Shown: positions 6,271 through 13,544, counted from the first letter of the stretch. The stretch: 18,073 nt of DNA from AC-32 sp035473395 (GCA_035473395.1 DATIOF010000042.1:1-18073); one strand, 5' to 3'. Program-made: numbers and translations. Notes: generated from the letters alone by a model not told the origin.

Positions 6271-7379
6271 CCGGCGAGCTCGACGATCTGCTCGACGGCG
6301 AAGCGGAGCTCGTCATCGGTGTTGAAGAAGTGAGGGCCAAGACGCAGGCCGACGTCCGGACGCCAGTCGCAGATCACGCCGCGCGCGGCTAGCTCGCGGT
6401 TGACGCGCTTGGAGCCCGGCACCTGAACGACGACCGTTCCACCGCGCCGTTCGGGCTGTTGCGGCCCGCCGGCCGGGAAGCCCGCGTCGTCGAGCAGCTC
6501 GACGAGCAGCGCCGTCTGCTCCTGTGAGCGCTGCCGGATCCGCTCGACGCCGACCTCCTCGACCACGTCGTAGCCTGCGGTCGCCGCGTACAGCCCCGGC
6601 ACGTTGGGCGTGCCGGTCAGGAAGCGCGCGGCGCCCTCGGCGTAGTCCTGCTCGGCCTCGAACGCGAAGGGGCGGGCGTGCGCCTGCCAGCCGGTGAGCG
6701 CGGGCTCGAGCGTCGAGGCCAGGTCGGGCCGCACGTACAGCCACGCCGCTCCCGGCCCGCCGCAGAGCCACTTGACCGAGCCGCCGACAGCGAAGTCGAC
6801 GCCGAGGGCGGTCACGTCGAGCGGAACGGTTCCGACCGACTGGTAGGCGTCGAGCACGACGAGCGCGCCCTCCTCGTGCGCCTTGGTGACGATCGCCTCG
6901 ACATCCTGGATCTCGCCGGTCTTGTAGAGCACGTGCGTCACGGGCACGAGCAGCGTCCGCTCGTCGATCGCATCGACCACGCCTTCCGCGTCGGCCGCGA
7001 CAAGGATGTCCGCGCCCCGCTGGGCCTGGTAGAGGTAGCGCACCGAGGGGAAGTTGCCCTCCTCGTAGACGACGCGCCGGCGCGGCTCGTCGAAGCCGAA
7101 GCACGAGACGACCACGGCCTCGGCGATCGTCACGTTCTGGTGCATCGAGACCGCGCCGGGCGGGGCGCCGATCAGCCGGGCGATCTGGTCGCCGACGGTG
7201 AGCGGGAGATCCCACCAGCCCTCCTCCCAGGCACGCACGCCCCGGGCCTTCCAGGTGCGCGCGTACTCGAGCACGCGCTCCTCCGCGGCCGCGGGCATCG
7301 CACCGAGCGAGTGGTTGATCAGGTAGGTCGTCTCCGCGAGGATCGGAAAGCGCTCGCGGTACTCGTGCAGCTCGGTCAC
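6246..7379 (-). CDS. Kynureninase-like class V PLP-dependent enzyme
   Basis: This 377-residue protein has the fold of class V aminotransferases and resembles kynureninase most closely. It shows INHSLGAMP (21-29), cofactor-binding LDAYQSVGTVPLDV (176-189; D177), and the Schiff-base lysine K203 in GGSVKWLCGGPG. Later, TGWQAH aligns with the kynureninase GWWGH segment. Kynureninase cleaves kynurenine to anthranilate and alanine, but the DxAHAxG histidine is replaced here by Tyr-Gln. No tryptophan-degradation genes lie nearby, so cysteine-desulfurase-like or epimerase-like activity is also possible. I chose GTG 7379 because a TATACT -10 sits 8 bases upstream; a frame extension to 7610 has no family content. 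Confidence 0.8.
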   Translation of the reverse strand: MTELHEYRERFPILAETTYLINHSLGAMPAAAEERVLEYARTWKARGVRAWEEGWWDLPLTVGDQIARLIGAPPGAVSMHQNVTIAEAVVVSCFGFDEPRRRVVYEEGNFPSVRYLYQAQRGADILVAADAEGVVDAIDERTLLVPVTHVLYKTGEIQDVEAIVTKAHEEGALVVLDAYQSVGTVPLDVTALGVDFAVGGSVKWLCGGPGAAWLYVRPDLASTLEPALTGWQAHARPFAFEAEQDYAEGAARFLTGTPNVPGLYAATAGYDVVEEVGVERIRQRSQEQTALLVELLDDAGFPAGGPQQPERRGGTVVVQVPGSKRVNRELAARGVICDWRPDVGLRLGPHFFNTDDELRFAVEQIVELAGQTASLRP

Positions 7380-7387
7380 CGCGCGCG

Positions 7388-7393
7388 AGTATA
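7388..7393 (-). promoter_or_regulatory. -10 promoter element (TATACT) of the kynureninase-like gene
   Basis: TATACT on the minus strand is one base from the TATAAT consensus and lies 8 bases before GTG 7379, with no ribosome binding site between. A leaderless transcript is likely. The 139-base region 7380-7518 also holds the palindrome at 7439-7460 and the ribosome binding site of the protease. Confidence 0.6.
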
Positions 7394-7438
7394 GGGACGG
7401 GCCGATCCTGGTCCCCCGAACGAGGGATCCGGGCCGCC

Positions 7439-7460
7439 GAATCACCTTTAGGGGTGATTC
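7439..7460. promoter_or_regulatory. 8-base inverted repeat, candidate operator
   Basis: GAATCACC and GGTGATTC are perfect inverted arms around TTTAGG, in the divergent region between the PLP enzyme and the protease, about 60 bases before the protease start. It could be a dimeric regulator site for either gene. No T-run follows, so a terminator is unlikely. Confidence 0.45.
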
Positions 7461-7505
7461 CGCCCGCGCGGCCTGGCAATACGGTCGGCAAGGACGATCC
7501 TGCGG

Positions 7506-7516
7506 AAGGGGAGAGG
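7506..7516 (+). promoter_or_regulatory. Ribosome binding site that decides the protease start
   Basis: AAGGGGAGAGG precedes a TTG at 7519; the GGGGAG core is 5 bases from it. The alternative in-frame GTG at 7618, just before the hydrophobic signal core, has no such site. Confidence 0.55.
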
Positions 7517-7518
7517 AC

Positions 7519-9327
7519 TTGCGGAACGACGGCGGAGGGCGAGGCGAGACGCGCGGCAGCGGGCTCTGGGGAACCGGGCGAGGCGGCCGTGGCACGAGCG
7601 AACGACGCAACCGGGCGGTGAGGCGCGGCCTGCTCGCGCTCCTGGTGCTCGCGCTGGCAGCGCCGCTCGCGGCGTCCGCCGGCAGCCACGACGACGGGCA
7701 CGCCTGGAGCGCCAGCTACCTCGCTCCGTCGCTGCAGCGCGCGGCCACGCAGACGCCGAACGCGTCCGTGCCCGTGATCGTCCAGAGCCTCGACGGCTCC
7801 GGCCGTGCGCAGAACGCGCTCAACAAGTTCGGTACCGCGAGCTCGAGACTGGGAATCGTCGACGGAGCCGCGGGCGAGGTCGTCGCCGGAGACCTGCCGC
7901 AGCTCGCGACTGCGAATCCAGGGCTCGTGATCACGCCCGACCAGCCGGTCGTGCTCGACGCGAAGCCCGACTCGAAGTCCAAGAACCAGAACCAGAAGGG
8001 GAACCAGCACAATCCGCCTCCGGCGACCGGCTTCAGCTCCCGCGAGGACTGGCCCGCCGCGGTCGGCGTCGACCAGCTCTGGCCCGGCCTGGCAAGCCTG
8101 CAGGCCACACGGCCGAAGGGCTCGGGCACGGCACCTGCGATTGCCTTCGTCGACTCGGGAATCGACTCGAGCCGCGCCGATTTCGCCGGGCGGGTGCTCG
8201 CCCAGCTCGACCTGAGCTCGCTCGAGGACAACTCACCCGGCGACGGCAACGGCCATGGGACGCTCGTCGCGGGCCTCGGCGCCGGCGCGGCGCCGAACCA
8301 CGCCGGCGCGGCCCCGACGGCCGGGATCGTCTCGCTGGACGTGATGGACGACCAGGGCATGGCGCGCACGAGCGACGTGATCGCAGCCGCCCAGTGGATC
8401 CTCAAGAACCATCGCCAGTACAACATCCGCGTCGCGAACTTCTCGCTCCACGCCGCGGTCCCGACCAGCTTCCGCTGGGACCCGCTCGACAAGGCGGTCG
8501 AGAAGCTCTGGTTCTCGGGCGTCGTCGTCGTCGCTGCCTCCGGCAACCAGGCGCAGGGCGGCCAGCGGACGCCGATGGCCTACGCGCCCGCGAACGACCC
8601 GTTCGTGATCACGGTCGGCGCGCTCGACCTGCACAACTCCACCAATCCCGACCGCGCCGATCTGGCTCCGTGGTCGGCCTGGGGCTACACGCTCGACGGC
8701 TTCGCGAAGCCGGAGCTGAGCGCGCCCGGCCGGGCGATCGTCGGCCCGGTGCCGGCCGGCTCGACCCTTGCGGCCGAGAAGCCGAAGCAGGTCGTGCGCA
8801 CGCCGGAAGGCACCTACATGCAGCTCTCCGGCACGTCCCTCTCCGCGCCGATCGTCTCCGGGATCGCGGCCGACCTGCTGGCGCTCAGGCCCACGCTCTC
8901 TCCAGATCAGGTCAAGGGCGCGCTGATGCTCAAGGCACGGCCCCTGCGCAAGGTGAAGACGGTCGGCGCCGGCGTCGGTGAGGTGTACGCGCCGGGCGCG
9001 GCCGCGGTGCAGTCGCCGCCGAACCCGAACCGCGCGCTCGACGCCTTCCTCGTGCCCGATCCAAGCGACGACGGCGGTGGCATGGTCTTCGACGACGTCT
9101 CCTGGCTCGACGCGGCCAAGGCGTCGCGCAGCTGGGACGCAGTCTCGTGGCTCGACGTCTCCTGGAGCGACGCCTCGTGGACGGACGTCTCCTGGTTCGA
9201 CGTCTCGTGGAGCGACGTCTCGTGGAGCGACGTCTCCTGGTCGGATGTCTCCTGGGCCGACGTCTCCTGGAGCGACGTCTCCTGGGCCGACCTCACGAAC
9301 ACGGTCTACGGAGACGTGGCGCCTTGA
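7519..9327 (+). CDS. Secreted subtilisin-like (S8) serine protease with a DVSW-repeat tail
   Basis: This 602-residue preproprotein has four parts. An Arg-rich N-terminus leads into a signal peptide (hydrophobic core about 37-54, likely cut after ASA). A propeptide-like region follows (about 82-148), then a linker rich in Asn, Gln and Lys (150-170). The S8 catalytic domain spans about 205-480. Its triad is D212 (AFVDSGID), H246 (GNGHGT) and S440 (SGTSLSAP), with oxyanion N343 (ASGNQA); all are intact. The C-terminus (526-590) carries DVSWx pentapeptides, nine of them perfectly in tandem, and ends in DLTNTVYGDVAP without a membrane helix or LPXTG anchor. The protein should be exported and active; the tail's role is unknown. 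Start is TTG, supported by a ribosome binding site. Confidence 0.92.
   Translation: MRNDGGGRGETRGSGLWGTGRGGRGTSERRNRAVRRGLLALLVLALAAPLAASAGSHDDGHAWSASYLAPSLQRAATQTPNASVPVIVQSLDGSGRAQNALNKFGTASSRLGIVDGAAGEVVAGDLPQLATANPGLVITPDQPVVLDAKPDSKSKNQNQKGNQHNPPPATGFSSREDWPAAVGVDQLWPGLASLQATRPKGSGTAPAIAFVDSGIDSSRADFAGRVLAQLDLSSLEDNSPGDGNGHGTLVAGLGAGAAPNHAGAAPTAGIVSLDVMDDQGMARTSDVIAAAQWILKNHRQYNIRVANFSLHAAVPTSFRWDPLDKAVEKLWFSGVVVVAASGNQAQGGQRTPMAYAPANDPFVITVGALDLHNSTNPDRADLAPWSAWGYTLDGFAKPELSAPGRAIVGPVPAGSTLAAEKPKQVVRTPEGTYMQLSGTSLSAPIVSGIAADLLALRPTLSPDQVKGALMLKARPLRKVKTVGAGVGEVYAPGAAAVQSPPNPNRALDAFLVPDPSDDGGGMVFDDVSWLDAAKASRSWDAVSWLDVSWSDASWTDVSWFDVSWSDVSWSDVSWSDVSWADVSWSDVSWADLTNTVYGDVAP
9154..9288 (+). 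repeat. Nine tandem 15-base repeats encoding DVSWx
   Basis: Residues 546-590 of the protease are nine consecutive pentapeptides with fixed D, S and W. V is fixed except for one A, and the fifth position varies (S, T, F, A). Two more diverged copies occur at 526-530 and 540-545. The 15-base units use mostly gac gtc tcc/tcg tgg, so they are near-identical at DNA level and could change copy number by slippage without a frameshift. Confidence 0.92.
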
Positions 9328-9335
9328 GCCGTCTC

Positions 9336-10367
9336 CTAGCTCAGGCGTTTCAGCAGCCCCAGCGCGCGCTGGTCCCACGGCACGCGGTGGGTGACGCCCG
9401 CCCCGCCGACACGACCGCGGTTCGCGAGGTACCAGTCGTAGGTCTCGCAGAGCGCCTGCTCGTTCGAGAGCCGGGGAGCGAAGTCGAGCAGGCGTTGCGC
9501 TTTGGCCGTCTCGACGTAGGAGTCTCGGTGCGCGGTGCGGTAGTGCCATTCGGCCAGCGGTGAGAGCCGCGCCAGCTCGAGCGCGCGCAGCGCGAGCTCG
9601 GCCGGCCTGACCGGCACCGGGCGCAAACGGCTCCCGGAGCCGGCGTGCGCGATGAGGCCCTCGAGGTCGGAGCGGACGGTGCCGAACTCGGTCGCGCCGA
9701 CGTTGAAGGTCTCACCCGCGACCGGTGCGCTCGCCGCTGCCAGAGTCGCCTCGACCAGGTCCTCGACTGCGAGCAGCTGGTAGCGATTCGAGCCGTCGCC
9801 GAGGATCGGGATGCGCCGGCCCTCGCGGATCCAGTCGAACAGGATCTCGAAGACGCCGAGCCGTTCCGGGCCGATGAACGTCTTCGGGCGGAGGATCACA
9901 ACCTCGAGCCCGCGCCGGCCGACCTCGCCGGCGACCTGCTCGGCTTCGATCTTCGACTCGCCGTAGTGGCCGACCCCGACGAGCGGCGAGCTCTCGTCGA
10001 TCGGGTGGTGCTTGGGCACGCCGTAGACCGCGGTCGAGGAGATGAGCACCGCCCGCCGCACGCCTGCCTCGAGCGCCGCGGCCAGCACGACCGCCGTGCC
10101 CTCGACGTTCACCGAGCGAATCGAGTCGCGCGAGGCCTGGATCGGCAACGCCGCCGCCGCATGGACGAGCACGTCGGCGCCGTTCGCGAGCCGTGCCGCA
10201 TCGCCCGGGTCGCGCACGTCGCCGCGCACCTCCTCGACCGAGCGCTCGAGCTCGGCGTCGTCGAGGGGCGCGAGGTCGAGCGTGCGCACCTCGTTCCCGC
10301 CGGCCAGCAGCCGGCGCGCGAGATGGAGCCCGAGGAAGCCGGCCCCGCCGGTGATCGCCCAGCGCAT
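9336..10367 (-). CDS. NAD-dependent epimerase/dehydratase (extended SDR)
   Basis: This 343-residue protein is an extended short-chain dehydrogenase of the nucleotide-sugar epimerase type. The NAD-binding ITGGAGFLGLHLARRLL is at 5-21, with D31 at the end of strand 2 (NAD preference) and HAAA at 69-72. The active site is ISSTAVYG (109-116) and Y135-K139 in HYGESK. RPKTFIGPERLGVFEI and the C-terminal half form a substrate domain. Typical substrates are UDP- or other NDP-sugars; hydroxysteroid-dehydrogenase-like relatives exist, so the substrate is open. ATG 10367 has a TAGAGT -10 hexamer 9 bases upstream. It ends 8 bases from the protease stop. Confidence 0.87.
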   Translation of the reverse strand: MRWAITGGAGFLGLHLARRLLAGGNEVRTLDLAPLDDAELERSVEEVRGDVRDPGDAARLANGADVLVHAAAALPIQASRDSIRSVNVEGTAVVLAAALEAGVRRAVLISSTAVYGVPKHHPIDESSPLVGVGHYGESKIEAEQVAGEVGRRGLEVVILRPKTFIGPERLGVFEILFDWIREGRRIPILGDGSNRYQLLAVEDLVEATLAAASAPVAGETFNVGATEFGTVRSDLEGLIAHAGSGSRLRPVPVRPAELALRALELARLSPLAEWHYRTAHRDSYVETAKAQRLLDFAPRLSNEQALCETYDWYLANRGRVGGAGVTHRVPWDQRALGLLKRLS

Positions 10368-10376
10368 CGGGGCAGG

Positions 10377-10382
10377 ACTCTA
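10377..10382 (-). promoter_or_regulatory. -10 promoter element (TAGAGT) of the epimerase gene
   Basis: TAGAGT on the minus strand lies 9 bases before ATG 10367 with no ribosome binding site between. The gap 10368-10466 between the two divergent genes holds this element and the hairpin at 10438-10464. Confidence 0.5.
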
Positions 10383-10437
10383 TGCGCGCAGCGCGAAGCG
10401 GGTCCGCTCGTGGCCGGCAGACCACTCGCACTTGGAC

Positions 10438-10464
10438 GGCCGCGCGATCAAAGCTCGCGCGGCC
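10438..10464. repeat. Perfect 10-base inverted repeat just before the lytic transglycosylase start
   Basis: GGCCGCGCGA and TCGCGCGGCC are exact inverted copies around the 7-base loop TCAAAGC, ending 2 bases before TTG 10467. The RNA would form a very stable hairpin covering the place where a ribosome binding site should be. It may be an operator, an attenuator or a translation block; no T-run follows. Confidence 0.6.
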
Positions 10465-10466
10465 TC

Positions 10467-11369
10467 TTGCGGCGCCGCCGGGTCGGCGCCTTAGGGGCGG
10501 CCCTGCTGGCGGGGCTCACGCTGGCAGCGGCCGCGCACGCCGGGAACCCGCAGATCGCGGGTCTCCAGGTCGCCCTGCGCGCATACGGGCTCTACAACGG
10601 CCCGGTCGACGCGATCGCAGGGCCGAAGACGGTGCTCGCTACCAAAGCATTCCAGCGCCGAGCGGGGCTGCCGGTGGACGGACGCGCCGGCCCGGCGACG
10701 CGACGAGCGCTCGGGCCGCTCGGCACGCCGGTCTTCGGCCGGCGGACGCTCCGGCGCGGACTCTTGGGCTGGGACGTCTCGGTGTTGCAGTTCATGCTCG
10801 CGCGCCGAGGGCAGCTGGTGCCCGTCTACGGCTTCTTCGACCGCGCGACCCAGCGCGCGCTGCGGCGCTACCAGCGCGCCAAGCGGCTCGCGGCCGACGG
10901 CATCGCCGGGCCCATCACGCTCTCCGCGCTCGGCCACGCCACCCCGGGCGTGCGGCCGGTCCGCCCCGCTCCCGCCCCGACGACCAGCGTGCGCACGATG
11001 CTGACCAACTGGGCGATCGCGTATCGGCTCGACCCGGCGCTCGTCCGGTCGCTCGCGTGGATGGAGTCCGGCTTCCAGCCGGGGCTCGTCTCCTCGGCCG
11101 GCGCCCGTGGCGTGCTGCAGGTGCTGCCGAGCACGCGCTCGTACGTCCAGTCGGTGCTGATCGGCCACAAGGTGCCGAACTCGACCTCGGGGAACATCCG
11201 CATCGGCGTGGCCTACCTGCGCCAGCTGCTGCGCGAGTTCCACTACAACCGCACGCTCGCGCTGGCCGCCTGGTACCAGGGGCCGTACTCGGTGCGCAAG
11301 CACGGCCGGCTCGCCGGCACGCGCCTGTTCGTCCGGAACGTCCTAGCGCTGCTGACTCGCCGCATTTAG
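10467..11369 (+). CDS. Secreted lytic transglycosylase with two peptidoglycan-binding domains
   Basis: This 300-residue protein should cut the glycan strands of peptidoglycan outside the membrane. A signal peptide is at 1-25 (Arg-rich start, hydrophobic 6-23, cleavage after AHA). Two PG_binding_1 domains follow, at about 28-83 (LQVALRAYGLYNGPVDAIAG, TVLATKAFQRRAGLPVDGRAG) and 100-156 (ending YQRAKRLAADGIAGPIT). A proline-rich linker (160-172) leads to an SLT-type domain (about 176-290) with catalytic E200 in LAWMESGF, GARGVLQVLP and LAAWYQG. TTG 10467 is chosen because it starts exactly at a signal peptide; GTG 10410 is the alternative. The frame extends further upstream only as antisense of the epimerase gene. 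The 3' end overlaps copCD by 27 bases. Confidence 0.85.
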   Translation: MRRRRVGALGAALLAGLTLAAAAHAGNPQIAGLQVALRAYGLYNGPVDAIAGPKTVLATKAFQRRAGLPVDGRAGPATRRALGPLGTPVFGRRTLRRGLLGWDVSVLQFMLARRGQLVPVYGFFDRATQRALRRYQRAKRLAADGIAGPITLSALGHATPGVRPVRPAPAPTTSVRTMLTNWAIAYRLDPALVRSLAWMESGFQPGLVSSAGARGVLQVLPSTRSYVQSVLIGHKVPNSTSGNIRIGVAYLRQLLREFHYNRTLALAAWYQGPYSVRKHGRLAGTRLFVRNVLALLTRRI

Positions 11370-12644
11370 CGGCTGCTTCAGCGGCTGCGGCGGCGGCTTG
11401 GAATCGACCAGCACCGCGGCCGCGAGCAGGATCGCCATGCCGACCGCGCTCTCGCCCATCAGGCTGCGCGGCAGGCCGGCGAAGAGCGGTGCCCCGCGCT
11501 CGAGCTTTGGGCGGACCAGGAAGTGGTGCGCCGCGCCCCAGGCGAGCGCGAGCGAGACGAGCCCGAGCTTCACGAGCAGCACGCGCCCGTAGCCCTGCGT
11601 CCAGAGGTCGGCGAGGTGTGGCAGCCGCAGGATGCTGAGGTAGGTGCCGGCCCCGAGCAGCACGACGATCAGCACGGTCGCCAGGCGCGAGAAGCGCAGG
11701 AAGGCCTGCCGCCGCAACCCCGGTTCGAGCGGCCAGATCACGAACGCAAGCTGCACGAGCCCGCCGACCCAGAGCGCGGCCGCCGAGAGGTGCAGCCAGT
11801 CCGCGAGCTCCGAGAGCGAGGACGAGCCGGCGTCGGCGGCCGAATGGCCCGAGAGCGAGAGGCCGGACGCGAACCCGAGCGCGAGCAGGAAGGCCGGCCA
11901 GAGCAGCCACTCGCGGTCGCTCAGCCAGGCGAGGAAGAGGATCGCTGCGACGAGCGCGTAGCCGAGCGTCATCGCCACGAACGCGTAGCCGAAGCGCGTC
12001 TTCGCGAGCGGCGAGAGGTCGCCGTAGAGGAAGTCGACGAACGGAAGCTGCAGCGCGTCCTCCGCCCGCAGCAGGAAGGCGAGGATCCCGACCTCGAGCG
12101 CGCCCACCACGCCGGCGCCGATCATCAGGTAGAAGCGCCGCTGGGCGGCCTCGCCGAGCGGCCCACGCACGACCAGCAGCCGGAAGCCGAGCCCGCCCGC
12201 GAGCAGCGCGAGCGCCACGAAGTAGAGCCAGCGCACGAGGTGCTCGCTCGTCGTCGGCCCGCCGGCGCCGAAGGCCCCGGTCACCGGCGGCGCGCGCATC
12301 CGGACGCCGAAGGTGAAGACGCCCGAGACGACGTGCCCGTCGGCGGAGACCGCGCGCCAGCGCACCGTGTAGCCGCCGCGCGGCAGGTGCGAGACCGGCG
12401 CGTCGATCGTCCGCTTGTCCGCGCTCGCAAGCGTCTGGCCCGAGAGCAGGCGGCCCCTCGCGTCGTAGACCCGGATCGCGGTGGGCAGCACGTCGACGCT
12501 CTGGTCGAAGTGCAGCCGCACGAGCGACGGCGAGCGCTCGATCCGCTTCCCGAAGGCGGGCTCGGTCTTCGTCAGCGTCGCGTGCGCCGAGGCCGCCGCC
12601 GGCAACGCCAGGGCGAGCAGCGCCACGGCGAGCAGCTTCCTCAT
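11343..12644 (-). CDS. Fused CopC-CopD copper-binding membrane protein
   Basis: This 433-residue protein fuses an exported CopC domain to a CopD membrane domain. The signal peptide ends after ASA at residue 20, leaving H21 (HATLTKTEPA) as the mature N-terminus. With D102 and H104 in SADGHVVSG this forms the usual Cu(II) site of CopC. From about 134 to 410 there are roughly eight hydrophobic segments, with H267 (LSLSGHSAA) and H285 (DWLHLSAAALWVGG), the CopD-type histidines. Family members take up or deliver copper, often for cytochrome oxidase or other cuproenzymes. Last gene of a four-gene minus-strand run; its ATG overlaps the preceding stop. Confidence 0.9.
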   Translation of the reverse strand: MRKLLAVALLALALPAAASAHATLTKTEPAFGKRIERSPSLVRLHFDQSVDVLPTAIRVYDARGRLLSGQTLASADKRTIDAPVSHLPRGGYTVRWRAVSADGHVVSGVFTFGVRMRAPPVTGAFGAGGPTTSEHLVRWLYFVALALLAGGLGFRLLVVRGPLGEAAQRRFYLMIGAGVVGALEVGILAFLLRAEDALQLPFVDFLYGDLSPLAKTRFGYAFVAMTLGYALVAAILFLAWLSDREWLLWPAFLLALGFASGLSLSGHSAADAGSSSLSELADWLHLSAAALWVGGLVQLAFVIWPLEPGLRRQAFLRFSRLATVLIVVLLGAGTYLSILRLPHLADLWTQGYGRVLLVKLGLVSLALAWGAAHHFLVRPKLERGAPLFAGLPRSLMGESAVGMAILLAAAVLVDSKPPPQPLKQPLNAASQQR

Positions 12645-13228
12645 CGGTGCGGCTCCCCGGCGAGCGGCGAGAGGTGCCCGAAGACGGGCGCCACGTCGCG
12701 ATCGGAGTAGAGGAACACTGACGCGACGACGAGCGTCAACGCCAGGCCCGCGCCCCAGACGCGCGCCTGTGGACGGAAGACCAAGAGCAGCGGGAACAGC
12801 GCGCCGATCAGCGCCGTCCAGCCAAGCGCGTGGTGCAGGAAGGCGGCCCGGGCGAAGTACCAGCCGTTCTGCTCGTGCACGAGCAGCGCGATGCCGGAGA
12901 CGGCGAGCGCGAGCGGCAGGCACAGGCGCCAGGCGCGGGCGTGCAGCTTGCCGCGCACGAGCCCGAGCTCGGCGGCGCCGGCGAGCATCATCGTCTGGGC
13001 CCAGGCGCCGTGGGCGACCATGTGGATCGTCGAGTTGGTGAAGAAGACCATCACCGGCCACATCAGCACGCCGAGGCCGAAGAGCAGGCTGGGCCAGAGG
13101 TAGGCGCGCCAGGCCCGGCGGCTCCAGACCTCGTTGCCGACGATCGCCCGCGCAAGCAGGCAGAGACCGAGCAGCAGGAAGCCGGTCGCGAACAGCCAGT
13201 GGACGTGCTCAGCGGGCGGCTGATGCAT
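12641..13228 (-). CDS. Multi-pass membrane protein of unknown function, histidine-rich
   Basis: I do not recognise this family with certainty. The 195-residue protein has about six hydrophobic segments (roughly 10-30, 43-64, 75-91, 100-117, 129-151, 156-174). Histidines cluster near membrane edges: EHVHW (7-11), HMVAHGAW (69-76), H118, and LHHALGW (131-137). These could bind heme or copper. It overlaps the next gene (copCD) by ATGA and the previous one by 20 bases, so it is translated as part of the same operon, which points to copper handling or a redox role. That is context inference only. Confidence 0.72.
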   Translation of the reverse strand: MHQPPAEHVHWLFATGFLLLGLCLLARAIVGNEVWSRRAWRAYLWPSLLFGLGVLMWPVMVFFTNSTIHMVAHGAWAQTMMLAGAAELGLVRGKLHARAWRLCLPLALAVSGIALLVHEQNGWYFARAAFLHHALGWTALIGALFPLLLVFRPQARVWGAGLALTLVVASVFLYSDRDVAPVFGHLSPLAGEPHR

Positions 13229-13487
13229 CGTCCTCGAGGTCTTCGATCAGGCCGGGCGCGATCAGCAGTGCGAACGCGACTCCGACGGCGATCACGAGCA
13301 GCGGCGGCTCGACGAGCAGCCACCAGAAGCCCTGCCCGTGCGGGTGCAGCACCGTCAGCCGGTAGGGCTGCAGAAAACCCCAGGCGACGCCGCCGAGCAT
13401 CGTGGCCGGCCCCAGCGCGGTGACGAGCCGGGCTCTGGCCGTGCGGGAACGCGCAAGTGCTTGCTCCGAGATGAGTTGTGTGCTCAT
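13209..13487 (-). CDS. Small two-helix membrane protein of unknown function
   Basis: This 92-residue protein has two hydrophobic segments (about 22-40 and 54-79), a basic N-terminus (RSRTARAR), VLHPHGQGFWW at 46-56 between the helices, and an acidic tail (IEDLEDDASA). A strong ribosome binding site (GGGGAGGTGG on the minus strand, within 13488-13499) precedes ATG 13487. Its stop lies 20 bases inside the next gene. I do not recognise the family. The HPH between helices and its place in the CopCD operon suggest a small partner subunit. Confidence 0.72.
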   Translation of the reverse strand: MSTQLISEQALARSRTARARLVTALGPATMLGGVAWGFLQPYRLTVLHPHGQGFWWLLVEPPLLVIAVGVAFALLIAPGLIEDLEDDASAAR

Positions 13488-13544
13488 TCCACCTCCCCAG
13501 GTCGGGACGACACAGTCCCGCGGGCTCTGGGCGTTGTCCGCGGG

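Noticed and set aside
6313..8010. Long minus-strand open frame of 565 codons
   Set aside because: It is Arg/Ala/Gly-rich, crosses two real genes (kynureninase-like and protease) in the wrong frame and has no recognisable domain; typical GC-rich antisense shadow.
8907..9302. Minus-strand frame with ETSxQ repeats
   Set aside because: The 15-base DNA period forces a repeat in every frame; the plus-strand frame carries the signal peptide, catalytic triad and ribosome binding site.
8233..9549. Minus-strand open frame of 438 codons antisense to the protease, with PGDV-type repeats
   Set aside because: The repeats are only the reverse reading of the DVSW units; the rest is compositionally biased and the frame crosses into the epimerase gene.
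10438..10464. Intrinsic terminator
   Set aside because: The hairpin is strong but has no T-run on either side and sits at a gene start, not an end.
9645..10466. Upstream extension of the lytic transglycosylase frame
   Set aside because: This stretch is antisense to the epimerase gene and encodes no family content; the protein logically begins at its signal peptide (TTG 10467).
10368..10466. c-di-AMP riboswitch before the cell-wall hydrolase
   Set aside because: The 99-base gap is short and I see none of the conserved riboswitch core; only the simple hairpin is supported.
11523..12710. Plus-strand frame of 395 codons rich in Arg, Glu and His
   Set aside because: Antisense to CopCD, whose signal peptide, copper ligands and membrane helices are clear.
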